The translations under genes and the position numbers were made by a program. The notes beneath the pieces were generated by a model. That model was given only the letters and a program-made list of their open reading frames with translations, was not told the origin of the DNA and did not search any database. Below are positions 8,689 through 16,488 of a stretch of DNA of 64,000 nucleotides, one piece after another (the first letter of the stretch is position 1; each line of letters opens with the position of its first letter). The DNA comes from JAOUGY01 sp963785075 (GTDB lineage: Bacteria; Actinomycetota; Acidimicrobiia; Spongiisociales; ZC4RG35): contig CAWATW010000004.1 of assembly GCA_963785075.1 (NCBI GenBank), positions 186,001-250,000 on the forward strand, given 5' to 3'.

Positions 8689-9644
8689 GTCGGATTCCTC
8701 TCCGCGATCGCCCGCCCGATCCCCCGTACGAATTCCACCACACGAGGTCCCCACCGTGACGACACGTCGTCGTCGAACACCACGACAGAACCGCTTCGCA
8801 CCGCGGTGAGCTGATCCCAGCCCGCACGCTCCCCCACGCTCCGAGCGGTGTCCTCGCAGCAGTCGGTCAGGAAGATGAAGTCGGGGTCTGCCTCCAGGAT
8901 GAACTCTGCCGAGAGCTGTGGATAGCCGAAGCTGGACCCATCGGCGTCGGCAGGATCGGCGATGTTCTGGAGGCCGAACAGCTCGTAGAGGTGTCCGATG
9001 AACGTCGACGACGTCACCGTGTAGTGGGACGAGTCGAGCTCGTGGTAGTACGTGAGAGGCGTGTCCGACGTGGGCGTGGACTCGACCGCACGCTTCACCT
9101 CTGCCTTCATCTCCGAAACCACCTCGGCGGCTTCCTGTGGATGGCCGGTGGCCGCTCCTATCACCTGAATCTGCGCATACACGTCGTCCAGGGTCAGCAC
9201 GTCGAGACCGGAGAGTTGGAGCACCTCGATACCGAGTCCGCCGAGCGAGCTGGCCACCCCGTCGATGTCGTCGGAGATCACGACCAGATCCGGGTCGTAC
9301 TCGGCGATCGCTTCGATGTTGGGGGTGAAGCCGGACAAGTCGGTGACAGGTGCCTCGGCCGGAAAGTAGGAGTACTCGTCCACCGCCACCACCTGGTCCC
9401 CCGCCCCGACCTCGAACAACATCTCGGTGCCGGTGGGCGACAGCGACACGATGGCTTCGGGACGCTCTTCGATGGTCACCTCGCCGTTGGTGCCGCCGAC
9501 CGTCACCGGGAACGACGCCTCGGCCGGGAAGGTCGTGGCGGAGGTCGGTGCCGTCGTGGCCGATGCTGCATCGGTCGCCGAAGTGGCGCTGCCAGAGCAC
9601 GCAGCAAGGAACACGGCGAGGAACGCCGCAGTCGTCGATCTCAT
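8685..9644 (-). CDS. btuF: cobalamin-binding lipoprotein (periplasmic-binding protein)
   Basis: A 319-residue substrate-binding protein. The N terminus is a short hydrophobic signal ending in LAACSGS, a lipobox with Cys near residue 15, followed by a Ser/Thr/Ala linker, so it should be anchored to the outer face of the membrane. The body has the BtuF/FepB features IVSLSPTGTEMLFEVGAG and PDLVVISDDIDG. ATG 9644 is chosen because GGAGG lies 5 nt upstream and the lipoprotein signal starts there. It is the first gene after the cobalamin riboswitch. Confidence 0.92.
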   Translation of the reverse strand: MRSTTAAFLAVFLAACSGSATSATDAASATTAPTSATTFPAEASFPVTVGGTNGEVTIEERPEAIVSLSPTGTEMLFEVGAGDQVVAVDEYSYFPAEAPVTDLSGFTPNIEAIAEYDPDLVVISDDIDGVASSLGGLGIEVLQLSGLDVLTLDDVYAQIQVIGAATGHPQEAAEVVSEMKAEVKRAVESTPTSDTPLTYYHELDSSHYTVTSSTFIGHLYELFGLQNIADPADADGSSFGYPQLSAEFILEADPDFIFLTDCCEDTARSVGERAGWDQLTAVRSGSVVVFDDDVSSRWGPRVVEFVRGIGRAIAERNPT

Positions 9645-9646
9645 CA

Positions 9647-9669
9647 CATCCTCCGTTTCCGGGAGGATG
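9647..9669 (-). promoter_or_regulatory. hairpin hiding the btuF Shine-Dalgarno (riboswitch expression platform)
   Basis: On the transcript CAUCCUCC pairs with GGAGGAUG (8 bp, 7-nt loop). The 3' arm contains the btuF ribosome-binding site, 2 bases before the ATG at 9644. This is the layout expected when ligand-bound aptamer shuts off translation initiation. Pairing is directly visible; the regulatory role is inferred. Confidence 0.65.
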
Positions 9670-9713
9670 AAGGGGTCTGCCGGCAATCCCTGTGCCGACG
9701 AACGGAACCTTCA

Positions 9714-9856
9714 CCTCGAGGCTTGTTCGTCATCCACCACTGGGAGGCGACCTGGCTCATCCGCTCGACGAGCGGCTTGACAGTTGCGGGACAGCACCGG
9801 ACTCACACCGGATTTCGCTCCCATCGTGGGCCGCGGAACACCGCGGTGATCGGAGC
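9714..9856 (-). promoter_or_regulatory. cobalamin (AdoCbl) riboswitch aptamer
   Basis: Read on the minus strand, this leader has the B12-element core: AAUCCGGUGUGAGUCCGG, then GCUGUCCCGCAACUGU (the conserved B12 box), a variable stem CCGCUC/GAGCGG, and GAGCCAGGUCGCC followed by CCCAGUGG. Spacing and order match the class. It sits directly upstream of btuF and should repress the whole btuFCD-cobO-cobT-cobC operon when adenosylcobalamin is abundant. Outer boundaries are approximate. Confidence 0.9.
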
Positions 9857-9892
9857 ATAGCGGGACCGACTCGCCCCGCACCCCGTCGGAGG

Positions 9893-9898
9893 TATCGT
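9893..9898 (+). promoter_or_regulatory. candidate leaderless -10 element for the DUF885 gene
   Basis: TATCGT lies 6 nt before the GTG at 9905. A GGAGG at 9888-9892 is 12 nt from the start, too far for a good Shine-Dalgarno. Confidence 0.35.
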
Positions 9899-9904
9899 CG
9901 GCCG

Positions 9905-11569
9905 GTGACCACATCACCAGCCTTCAGCCTCGCCGACGAATTCCTCGAATTTCGACTTCGTGAGGAGTTCGAGAACTCGCTGTGGTCAGGTGAGTTGACC
10001 CACATCGACGCCTGGCCGGACATCACCACCGATGGAGAGCGAGTACGGATCCAATCGCTCGAGTCCTTCGCCGAGCGGGCCGAGTCACTGCCGATCGAGT
10101 CACCGAGCGACCGACTCCTCGCCGAGACGATCGCGTTCACCGGGCGTTCTCAGGGAATCCAGGTGCAATGGTCTCCAGAGTTGCGATGGCTCGATCCGTC
10201 GATGGGGATGCTGGGGCTGGTCTTCACGTTTCTTCCCCGTCAACCGTTGGTCGACGACGACCACGGTGAGCGGTACCTCACCAAGATCCGCTCGTTCCCC
10301 GAGTTCGCCCGAGTGTGGGGCGGACGCCTGGAAGCAGCCGTTGAGGCGGGGATCGTGCCCAGCATCACACAGCTACGCTCGCAGCTGTCGCAGCTGGATC
10401 GATGGCTTTCGCAGCCGCTGTCGACGGGACCGCTGGGAGCCCAGCATGCGCCACGATCGTTCGACGAACGGCATGCCGCGATCTGGCGAGCCGCATTGCA
10501 CGACTCCCTCGACCGCTACATGACGCCCGCCCTCCGCGAACTCGCCGTCGTGTTCGGGGACACGCTGGTCCCCGCAGCACGGCCCGACGAGGAACCCGGC
10601 CTGCTGCACCTCGGTGGCGGGCCTGAGTTGTACGAGCATCTCGTCTGGGCCCACACCAGCCTCGACGTCTCGGCACGAGAGGTCCACGAGATCGGCCTCG
10701 CCCAGGTCGAACGCCTCGACGACGAGTATCGGACGATCGCCGGTCCTCTGCTCGACACCACCGATCTCGCTGAGATCTACGAGCGACTGCGAGGGGATCC
10801 AGACCTCCACTACTCGGACGCCACCACGCTGGTGGACGACGCGACCAGGATTCTCCGAAAGGCGGAAGCAGCTCTCGACGGTTGGTTCGGAACGACCCCG
10901 AAGGCGCCCTGCACCGCGACCGCCATCGATCACGGAGCGCTGGCCTTCTACTCGCGGCCCGCCCGAGACGGTTCCAAGGCCGGACAGTTCTTCTTCAACA
11001 CCTCCGATCCCGGCATGTGGGGCACGTTCCAGTTGGAGGCGGTCACGTACCACGAGGGGATCCCCGGGCATCATCTTCAGCTGGCGATAGCCCAGGAGAT
11101 GCCAGGCCTGCATCGTTTCCTCGCCGATTACTACGTGGCGGCCTACAACGAAGGATGGGGCCTCTACACGGAACGATTGGCCGATGAGATGGGTCTCTAT
11201 TCGACACAGCTGGATCGGGTGGGGATGTTGTCGGCCGACTCGATGCGCGCCTGCCGGCTCGTGGTCGACACCGGCATCCATGCGCTCGGTTGGAGCCGAC
11301 AACAGGCGATCGACTACATGGCGGACAACTCGCCGATGACCCGGCTTCAGGTCCAAGGCGAGATAGACCGCTACATCGGAAACCCAGGACAGGCGCTCGG
11401 CTACATGATGGGACGAATCGCAATCGACGGAATCCGATCGAAGGCCGAATCGGCTCTCGGGGACCGATTCGACATCGCCTCGTTCCACGACGCCGTCCTG
11501 TCGACAGGATCGGTGCCGCTCGCCAGCCTCTCGAGGGTGATCGACGATTGGGTCGACGGCCGGAGCTGA
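9905..11569 (+). CDS. DUF885 family protein, probable zinc metallopeptidase
   Basis: A 554-residue protein of the DUF885 family, distantly related to M3/M32-type gluzincins. The metal-binding motif is in YHEGIPGHHLQ (about residues 382-392); the downstream Glu ligand is probably in YNEGWGLYTE. No signal peptide is visible, so it is likely cytosolic. The GTG start is inferred from the TATCGT box and from where family-like sequence begins; the upstream open frame overlaps the riboswitch. It is divergent from the cobalamin operon. Physiological substrate unknown. Confidence 0.85.
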   Translation: MTTSPAFSLADEFLEFRLREEFENSLWSGELTHIDAWPDITTDGERVRIQSLESFAERAESLPIESPSDRLLAETIAFTGRSQGIQVQWSPELRWLDPSMGMLGLVFTFLPRQPLVDDDHGERYLTKIRSFPEFARVWGGRLEAAVEAGIVPSITQLRSQLSQLDRWLSQPLSTGPLGAQHAPRSFDERHAAIWRAALHDSLDRYMTPALRELAVVFGDTLVPAARPDEEPGLLHLGGGPELYEHLVWAHTSLDVSAREVHEIGLAQVERLDDEYRTIAGPLLDTTDLAEIYERLRGDPDLHYSDATTLVDDATRILRKAEAALDGWFGTTPKAPCTATAIDHGALAFYSRPARDGSKAGQFFFNTSDPGMWGTFQLEAVTYHEGIPGHHLQLAIAQEMPGLHRFLADYYVAAYNEGWGLYTERLADEMGLYSTQLDRVGMLSADSMRACRLVVDTGIHALGWSRQQAIDYMADNSPMTRLQVQGEIDRYIGNPGQALGYMMGRIAIDGIRSKAESALGDRFDIASFHDAVLSTGSVPLASLSRVIDDWVDGRS

Positions 11570-11597
11570 GGTCGGTGGCGGCGTCGGGGTGTCCCGC

Positions 11598-11622
11598 AGT
11601 CGGCGGTGCACGGCCGACTTTC
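11598..11622 (+). terminator. weak intrinsic terminator after the DUF885 gene
   Basis: AGTCGGC and GCCGACT form a 7-bp stem around an 8-nt loop, followed by TTC. It lies 28 bp after the stop codon. The T tract is short. Confidence 0.4.
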
Positions 11623-11700
11623 GCCGTGGCCGCTCCTCGATCCGTCGGCTCCCACCGGCTCGACGGTGATGCCGATCATCGACCGCGGACACATCCGGCG

Positions 11701-12930
11701 CTACACCAGTTCGGAGAGCCTGCGCTGGAGATGCCGCAACTCGACCGGGTTGACTGCCGTCGCCTGGGCCCGGCGATAGGCCTCGGCGGCCGCGGTCGTC
11801 CGACCCAGCTCAACGAGAAACCGGCCTCGAGCTGCGTGATAGAGATGATCGTCCTCCAGGCCGACGATCCGATCGAGCAACGCCAATCCGGCCGCCGCCC
11901 CCCTCCACAATCCGACGGCGACGGCGTGATTCATGGCCACGACTGGTGTGGGAAGGTGCCGTCCGAGCTCGCCATAGAGGGCTGAGATCTGCTTCCAATC
12001 AGTCCCTTCGAAGGTCACGGCATCGGCGTGCACGGCGGCGATCGCCGCTTGGATCTGGTACGGACCAGGGCGACCCATCCGCAGGGCCCGCTCCACGAGC
12101 TCGGCTGCGGCGTCGATCTCGGGACGATTCCACCTCGATCGGTCTTGGTCCTCCAACAGCACGAGATCGCCGCGTCCGTCGATCCGGGTTTCGGCTCGCG
12201 CGTTGTGGAGCCGCATGAGTGCCTCCAGACCGAGCGCCTCCGGTTCATCCGGCATGAGCGCCGACACCAACGATCCGAGCCGCAGCGCCTCGGTCGCCAA
12301 GTCGGCTCGGACCAACGTTGCAGCCTGGTGCGACGAGTATCCCTCGGTGAAGATCAGATAGATGACGGCGAGAACGGCTGCCATTCGGTCCGGGAGCTCC
12401 GACGCTCCCGGCACCTCATAGGGGACCATCTCATCTCTGATCCGTCGCTTGGCGCGGACCAGACGCTGGTACATGGTGGACTCCGAGATCATGAACACGG
12501 ATGCGATCTCGTCCACTTCGAGACCACCGATCGTCTTCAGCGTCAGCGCCACCTGGGCCTCCAACGCAAGCACAGGATGACAGCACGTGAACATCAGGCG
12601 GAGTCGTTCGTCGGGGATCGAGCCGTCGTGACCCGGTTGCTCGAGCTCGGATTCGAGGCGCAACAGCACGGCCAGCTCCGATGTCTTGCGCTCGAGCGTC
12701 CTTCCGCGTCGGATCCGGTCGATCGCCTTGCGGCGCGCGGTTGTCGTCAACCAGGCGGCGGGATTGTCGGGCACACCTCGCCGCGGCCACGCCGCCAGCG
12801 CAGTTGCCATGGCTTCGGAGAGAGCGTCTTCGGCGAGATCGATGTCGCGCAAGGACTTGATCAGACCCGACAACACCAGGCCGTATTCCGCCCTGAAGAC
12901 CTGCTCGATCGCGGCAGTCGTCTCACTCAT
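11701..12930 (-). CDS. ECF42-type RNA polymerase sigma factor with C-terminal extension
   Basis: A 409-residue sigma factor. Region 2 (about residues 10-75) shows LAEDALSEAMATAL and the NPAAWLTTTARRKAIDRIRR promoter-melting helix. Region 4 (about 110-165) includes FTCCHPVL and the helix-turn-helix IASVFMISESTMYQRL. The remaining 240 residues form the helical, TPR-like extension typical of the ECF42/DUF6596 group, which replaces an anti-sigma factor. These genes usually sit beside a small DGPF (YCII-like) protein gene. None is seen on either side here, which is unusual. It is transcribed alone. Confidence 0.92.
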   Translation of the reverse strand: MSETTAAIEQVFRAEYGLVLSGLIKSLRDIDLAEDALSEAMATALAAWPRRGVPDNPAAWLTTTARRKAIDRIRRGRTLERKTSELAVLLRLESELEQPGHDGSIPDERLRLMFTCCHPVLALEAQVALTLKTIGGLEVDEIASVFMISESTMYQRLVRAKRRIRDEMVPYEVPGASELPDRMAAVLAVIYLIFTEGYSSHQAATLVRADLATEALRLGSLVSALMPDEPEALGLEALMRLHNARAETRIDGRGDLVLLEDQDRSRWNRPEIDAAAELVERALRMGRPGPYQIQAAIAAVHADAVTFEGTDWKQISALYGELGRHLPTPVVAMNHAVAVGLWRGAAAGLALLDRIVGLEDDHLYHAARGRFLVELGRTTAAAEAYRRAQATAVNPVELRHLQRRLSELV

Positions 12931-13061
12931 CGCACATCAATGCTTCACCGTGGTTCGCCATCGTCCACCATACGACGAACGACGGGGCGGCTTTTCGACC
13001 GGCTCCCGCGTTGGTAGGAATCGTGGCGGGATCGGCGAGTACGGGACGTCTGCCGCTCAGG

Positions 13062-14210
13062 TCACTCGGAGGCGCCGAGCGTGGCGCCGAGTTCGAGTGT
13101 CTCTCCGTCGCGAATCACTTCGAGAACCACCGTCTCGCCGGCTTCGTAGCTCCGCACCTGGGCGGCAAGGTCTTCGATGCCGGCCACAGGTTCGCCATTG
13201 ATGGAAACCACCACATCGTTCACTTCCAGCCCGGCATCGGCGGCGGCCGATCCACTCACTACTTCGGTGATGACGGCACCCGGTGTCTCGTTGACCTCGG
13301 CGGCTTGGCCCATCACTCCCAGCCTGCCCGGCACGAACTGGCCCCCACTGGTGAGGGCGGTCGCGACTCGGTAGGCCCGGTCGATCGGGACGGCGAACCC
13401 GACTCCATCGTTCGCTCCACTGCTGGAGTAGATCGAGACGTTGATCCCGATGACCTTGCCCTGCCGGTCGACGAGTGCTCCGCCGGAGTTTCCCGGGTTG
13501 ATCGAGGCATCCGTCTGGATCATGTTGACGAAGAACGGTCCGACCTGAGAGGCCAGCGGGCGATTGACGGCGCTCACGATCCCCGCCGTCACCGTCGAGT
13601 CGAGGCCCCAGGGACTTCCCACCGCGATCGCAAGCTGGCCGGCTCTGAGCTCCTCACCGAGCGCCAAAGCAGCAGCCGGAAGATTGGTGCGGTCGACCGC
13701 CACCACCGCGATGTCGTTCGCTGCATCGGCTCCCACCACCTCGGCTTCGAGCTCGGTGCCGTCGTTGAGTCTCACTTGCACACCGAACGCATCGTCGACC
13801 ACGTGGGCAGCAGTGAGGATGTGGCCGTTCGGGTCATAGATCACGCCGCTTCCGACGCCGGACTGCAATCCGGTCTGGTCCAGGACTTTGATTTGAACCA
13901 TCGCCGGGAGCACGGCCTGAGCGATGTCGGCGATCGGTTCCTCCCCAGGAACGATCAACGGTGCGGTGACGACCGGCGGCGACGGCGTCTCGGCCCTCTC
14001 GATCGAGGCAGGCGCGGTGGAAGTGGAGGTGGCAACGACACCCTGAGCGATGGGCTCGACGGTCGCGGCCGGCTCGGAAGAAACGAGCCATCCGATCCCC
14101 AGCCCGGATGCGAACAACAGAGCCGCACCGAGGATGCCGCTGAGAATGCGGGTCGAACGTCGCGGCCTCTCGATGTTGGACGTGGTCACGTCGGTTGGGG
14201 TGTCGTACAT
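13062..14210 (-). CDS. HtrA/DegP-like trypsin-fold serine protease with PDZ domain
   Basis: A 382-residue membrane-anchored protease for envelope protein quality control. A single hydrophobic segment (about 22-44) follows a short cytoplasmic Arg-rich tail. A Ser/Thr/Pro linker leads to the protease domain, with catalytic His in TAAHVV (about 136), Asp in ANDIAVV (about 166) and Ser in NPGNSGGAL (about 241). One PDZ domain (about 290-375) ends the protein. It lies just downstream of a sensor kinase/response regulator pair on the same strand (65-bp gap), so the kinase pair may control it. Confidence 0.92.
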   Translation of the reverse strand: MYDTPTDVTTSNIERPRRSTRILSGILGAALLFASGLGIGWLVSSEPAATVEPIAQGVVATSTSTAPASIERAETPSPPVVTAPLIVPGEEPIADIAQAVLPAMVQIKVLDQTGLQSGVGSGVIYDPNGHILTAAHVVDDAFGVQVRLNDGTELEAEVVGADAANDIAVVAVDRTNLPAAALALGEELRAGQLAIAVGSPWGLDSTVTAGIVSAVNRPLASQVGPFFVNMIQTDASINPGNSGGALVDRQGKVIGINVSIYSSSGANDGVGFAVPIDRAYRVATALTSGGQFVPGRLGVMGQAAEVNETPGAVITEVVSGSAAADAGLEVNDVVVSINGEPVAGIEDLAAQVRSYEAGETVVLEVIRDGETLELGATLGASE

Positions 14211-14275
14211 GGCTCCTCTTCGAACGTCGAATGCGGCAGGGGTGTTCCCGTGCTGACAGAAGTATCGGTCCTACG

Positions 14276-15424
14276 CTAAAAGACCGGTAAAGCAGACATG
14301 TCGGGCCGATCGGAGCCGGTACCGGCACCCAGTGGGATCCACAGGGCCACCACCGCTCCGCCGCCGGATCGAGCGGCGGCGTCGACGCTTCCTCCATGAT
14401 GGCGGGCGATCTCACGAACGATGGCCAGACCAAGGCGTCCTGCCACCTCCTTCTCTCCACGAACCACGGCCGGGTCCAGGCCCGGGCCGCGATCGGCGAT
14501 AGCCACGTAGCCCCAGTCGTCGACACATCCAGACGCAACGATGATGGCCGTCTCCGGTTGCGCAACGTCGACTGCGTTGTCGATCAGGTTGCCGACGGCC
14601 CGGCCGAGGGCAAGCCGGTCGGCGAGTACGAGAGCGGGACGACCCCGCACGCTCAGCTCCAGCCCGGCTTCCACCGCCCTGGCGTTCATCTCGGCCGCCA
14701 CCTGCTGGATCACTCCGGCCAGGTCGACGTTCACCAACGTCGGTGCCCCCGCCTCCATGCGGGCTGCAGCCAGGAGGTCGTCGATCATCCGTGACATTCG
14801 CTCGCTGGCTCGCAGCGCGATCGCGCCGGTCTCGCGCCACTCGTCGACCGTGACGGCCGGATCGCTCATCGTCACGTCGAGATTCGAACGGATGATCGCC
14901 AGCGGGGTTCGCAGGTCGTGCGATGTGCGGGCGAGGAAGTCCTTCTGGGAGGTGAACGCCCGATCGAGGCGGTCGAGCATCGAATCGAACGTCCTGCTCA
15001 TTCGGGTGAGTTCATCGTCTGGCCCGTCGAGCGCAATCCGCCGACTCAGGTCGGTCGCTTCGATCTCCCTCGCAACCTGGGTGATACGGCCCACGGGCTC
15101 GAGTGCCCGGCCGGCTACGAACCAACCGACGACGACAGCGGCAGCGAAGAGGACGGCCAGCACGATGACGATGGCCCAGGCGGTTTGATTGAGGACCGCC
15201 TCCCGCAGGAAGCTCTCCATCGTTCTGTATTCACGCTCCCCCAGCTGAATGAACAGATCCCCCACCTGGGCGCCGATGATCTGGCGCTGGGTGATGCTGC
15301 GGATCTGGGTCAAGAGCACCAGATAGACGACGGCGAGGGCGAGACCAGCGATCCCGAACACCACCGCCATCGTCATGCCGGTGAGGCGGAATCGGAGCGA
15401 CTTGGTCAGCGGCGGAAGCTGCAT
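14276..15424 (-). CDS. membrane sensor histidine kinase
   Basis: A 382-residue class I histidine kinase. Two membrane helices (about 15-38 and 82-106) enclose a small extracellular loop of about 45 residues. A HAMP linker, the DHp helix with phospho-accepting His169 in SHDLRTPL, and a HATPase domain with N-box GNLIDNAVD and ADRGPGL follow. Its start lies 38 bp downstream of the response-regulator stop, so the two are co-transcribed. The short sensor loop suggests sensing of membrane or cell-surface state rather than a bulky ligand; this is inference. Confidence 0.92.
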   Translation of the reverse strand: MQLPPLTKSLRFRLTGMTMAVVFGIAGLALAVVYLVLLTQIRSITQRQIIGAQVGDLFIQLGEREYRTMESFLREAVLNQTAWAIVIVLAVLFAAAVVVGWFVAGRALEPVGRITQVAREIEATDLSRRIALDGPDDELTRMSRTFDSMLDRLDRAFTSQKDFLARTSHDLRTPLAIIRSNLDVTMSDPAVTVDEWRETGAIALRASERMSRMIDDLLAAARMEAGAPTLVNVDLAGVIQQVAAEMNARAVEAGLELSVRGRPALVLADRLALGRAVGNLIDNAVDVAQPETAIIVASGCVDDWGYVAIADRGPGLDPAVVRGEKEVAGRLGLAIVREIARHHGGSVDAAARSGGGAVVALWIPLGAGTGSDRPDMSALPVF

Positions 15425-15462
15425 GGCACACTCAGGCTACGGGCCGTTCGATAAGCATGACG

Positions 15463-16146
15463 TCAAGAGGATTCCGGCCGAATGACGTAGCCTCGCCCGG
15501 CCACCGTCTCGATCAACGGAGGGTCTCCGAGCTTCTTGCGGAGATTCGAAATCGTGACCCGCACCGTGTTCGTGAAAGGGTCGGTCATCTCGTCCCAGAC
15601 GTGCTCGAGCAGCGTCTCCTGACTCAGAACCTCACCCGCGTGCCGTAGGAAGTACTCCAACAGCGCGAACTCCTTGACCGTGAGCGACATCGCCTCCCCA
15701 TCCCGGGAAGCAGCAAAGCGCACGGGGTCGAGCTCCACCCCGCGGACCGAGATGACGGGTGAAGAGTCGTCGTCTCGTCGTAGCAGGGCTCGGACCCGGG
15801 CTTCGAGCTCGGCGAAGGCGAACGGCTTCACGAGGTAGTCGTCGGCACCCGCGTCCAGACCCGACACGCGATCTTCGATCGAGTCTCGCGCTGTCAGCAT
15901 CAGGACCCGCGGCTTCTGATCGGACAGCAGTTGGACCTCACCGGAAGCAACCCTGGCGCAGAGATCCATCCCGGAGCCATCCGGGAGGTTCCAATCCAAC
16001 ACCAGCAGGTCGTATTCACCGGCGAACAAGCGAATCTCCGCCTCGGCCACCGACCCGACGACGTCGATCGCATGCCCGCGGCGTCTCAGACCACGAGCAA
16101 TCGCGTCGGCCAGATCGGTCTCGTCTTCCACCACCAGCAGTCGCAT
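15463..16146 (-). CDS. OmpR/PhoB-family response regulator
   Basis: A 227-residue regulator. The receiver has the acidic pair in VVEDE, phospho-acceptor Asp51 in LVLDWNLP and Lys107 in VKPF. A winged-helix DNA-binding domain occupies about 130-227 (LTVKEFALLEYFL, TVRVTISNLRKKLG, GRGYVI). Start ATG 16146 begins exactly at the receiver; the upstream extension is not family-like. The receiver carries a small insertion, about residues 69-80 (GEVQLLSDQKPR). It is the first gene of a regulator-kinase pair. Confidence 0.93.
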   Translation of the reverse strand: MRLLVVEDETDLADAIARGLRRRGHAIDVVGSVAEAEIRLFAGEYDLLVLDWNLPDGSGMDLCARVASGEVQLLSDQKPRVLMLTARDSIEDRVSGLDAGADDYLVKPFAFAELEARVRALLRRDDDSSPVISVRGVELDPVRFAASRDGEAMSLTVKEFALLEYFLRHAGEVLSQETLLEHVWDEMTDPFTNTVRVTISNLRKKLGDPPLIETVAGRGYVIRPESS

Positions 16147-16217
16147 GTCCCGAACAGGGTATCTGGACCCCACTGCTTGAATCACTCCTACAGGAGTTCC
16201 GCAATGCGGCCGACTGG

Positions 16218-16400
16218 ATGAACATGATCGAAACCATCATCGTCCGAGAGCCAAACGGCTTTCGAACCTACGCCGGGTGGGTTCTCAACCGCACCGATGA
16301 GGTTGTGGTCCTTGCGGCGATCTCCGATGTCTCTCACGAGCCGAGCGCGGTGGTGATCCCCGTCGACCGCATCGTCGCGGACATGGCGACGGCCGCCTGA
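16218..16400 (+). CDS. small protein of unknown function (60 aa)
   Basis: Encodes MNMIETIIVREPNGFRTY and a hydrophobic-alternating stretch ending VDRIVADMATAA. The pattern (paired beta strands, few Arg runs) looks more like real protein than a shadow. The frame is open upstream without a start, so translation may begin at this ATG; AGGAG at 16192-16196 is too far away to help. No family recognised. It lies between the response regulator and the GH65 gene. Confidence 0.4.
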   Translation: MNMIETIIVREPNGFRTYAGWVLNRTDEVVVLAAISDVSHEPSAVVIPVDRIVADMATAA

Positions 16401-16488
16401 CGACCACGCGTTCGGGGCGCGAGGACGCACGATCCGCCTAGCCTCTACTTCCGATGATCCACCCAGCCGATTGTCCCGGAGTGGCCCG

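Noticed and set aside
8689..9714. N-terminal extension of btuC across btuF
   Set aside because: Arg/Gly-rich shadow of btuF; the GTGA overlap and family length set the start at 8688.
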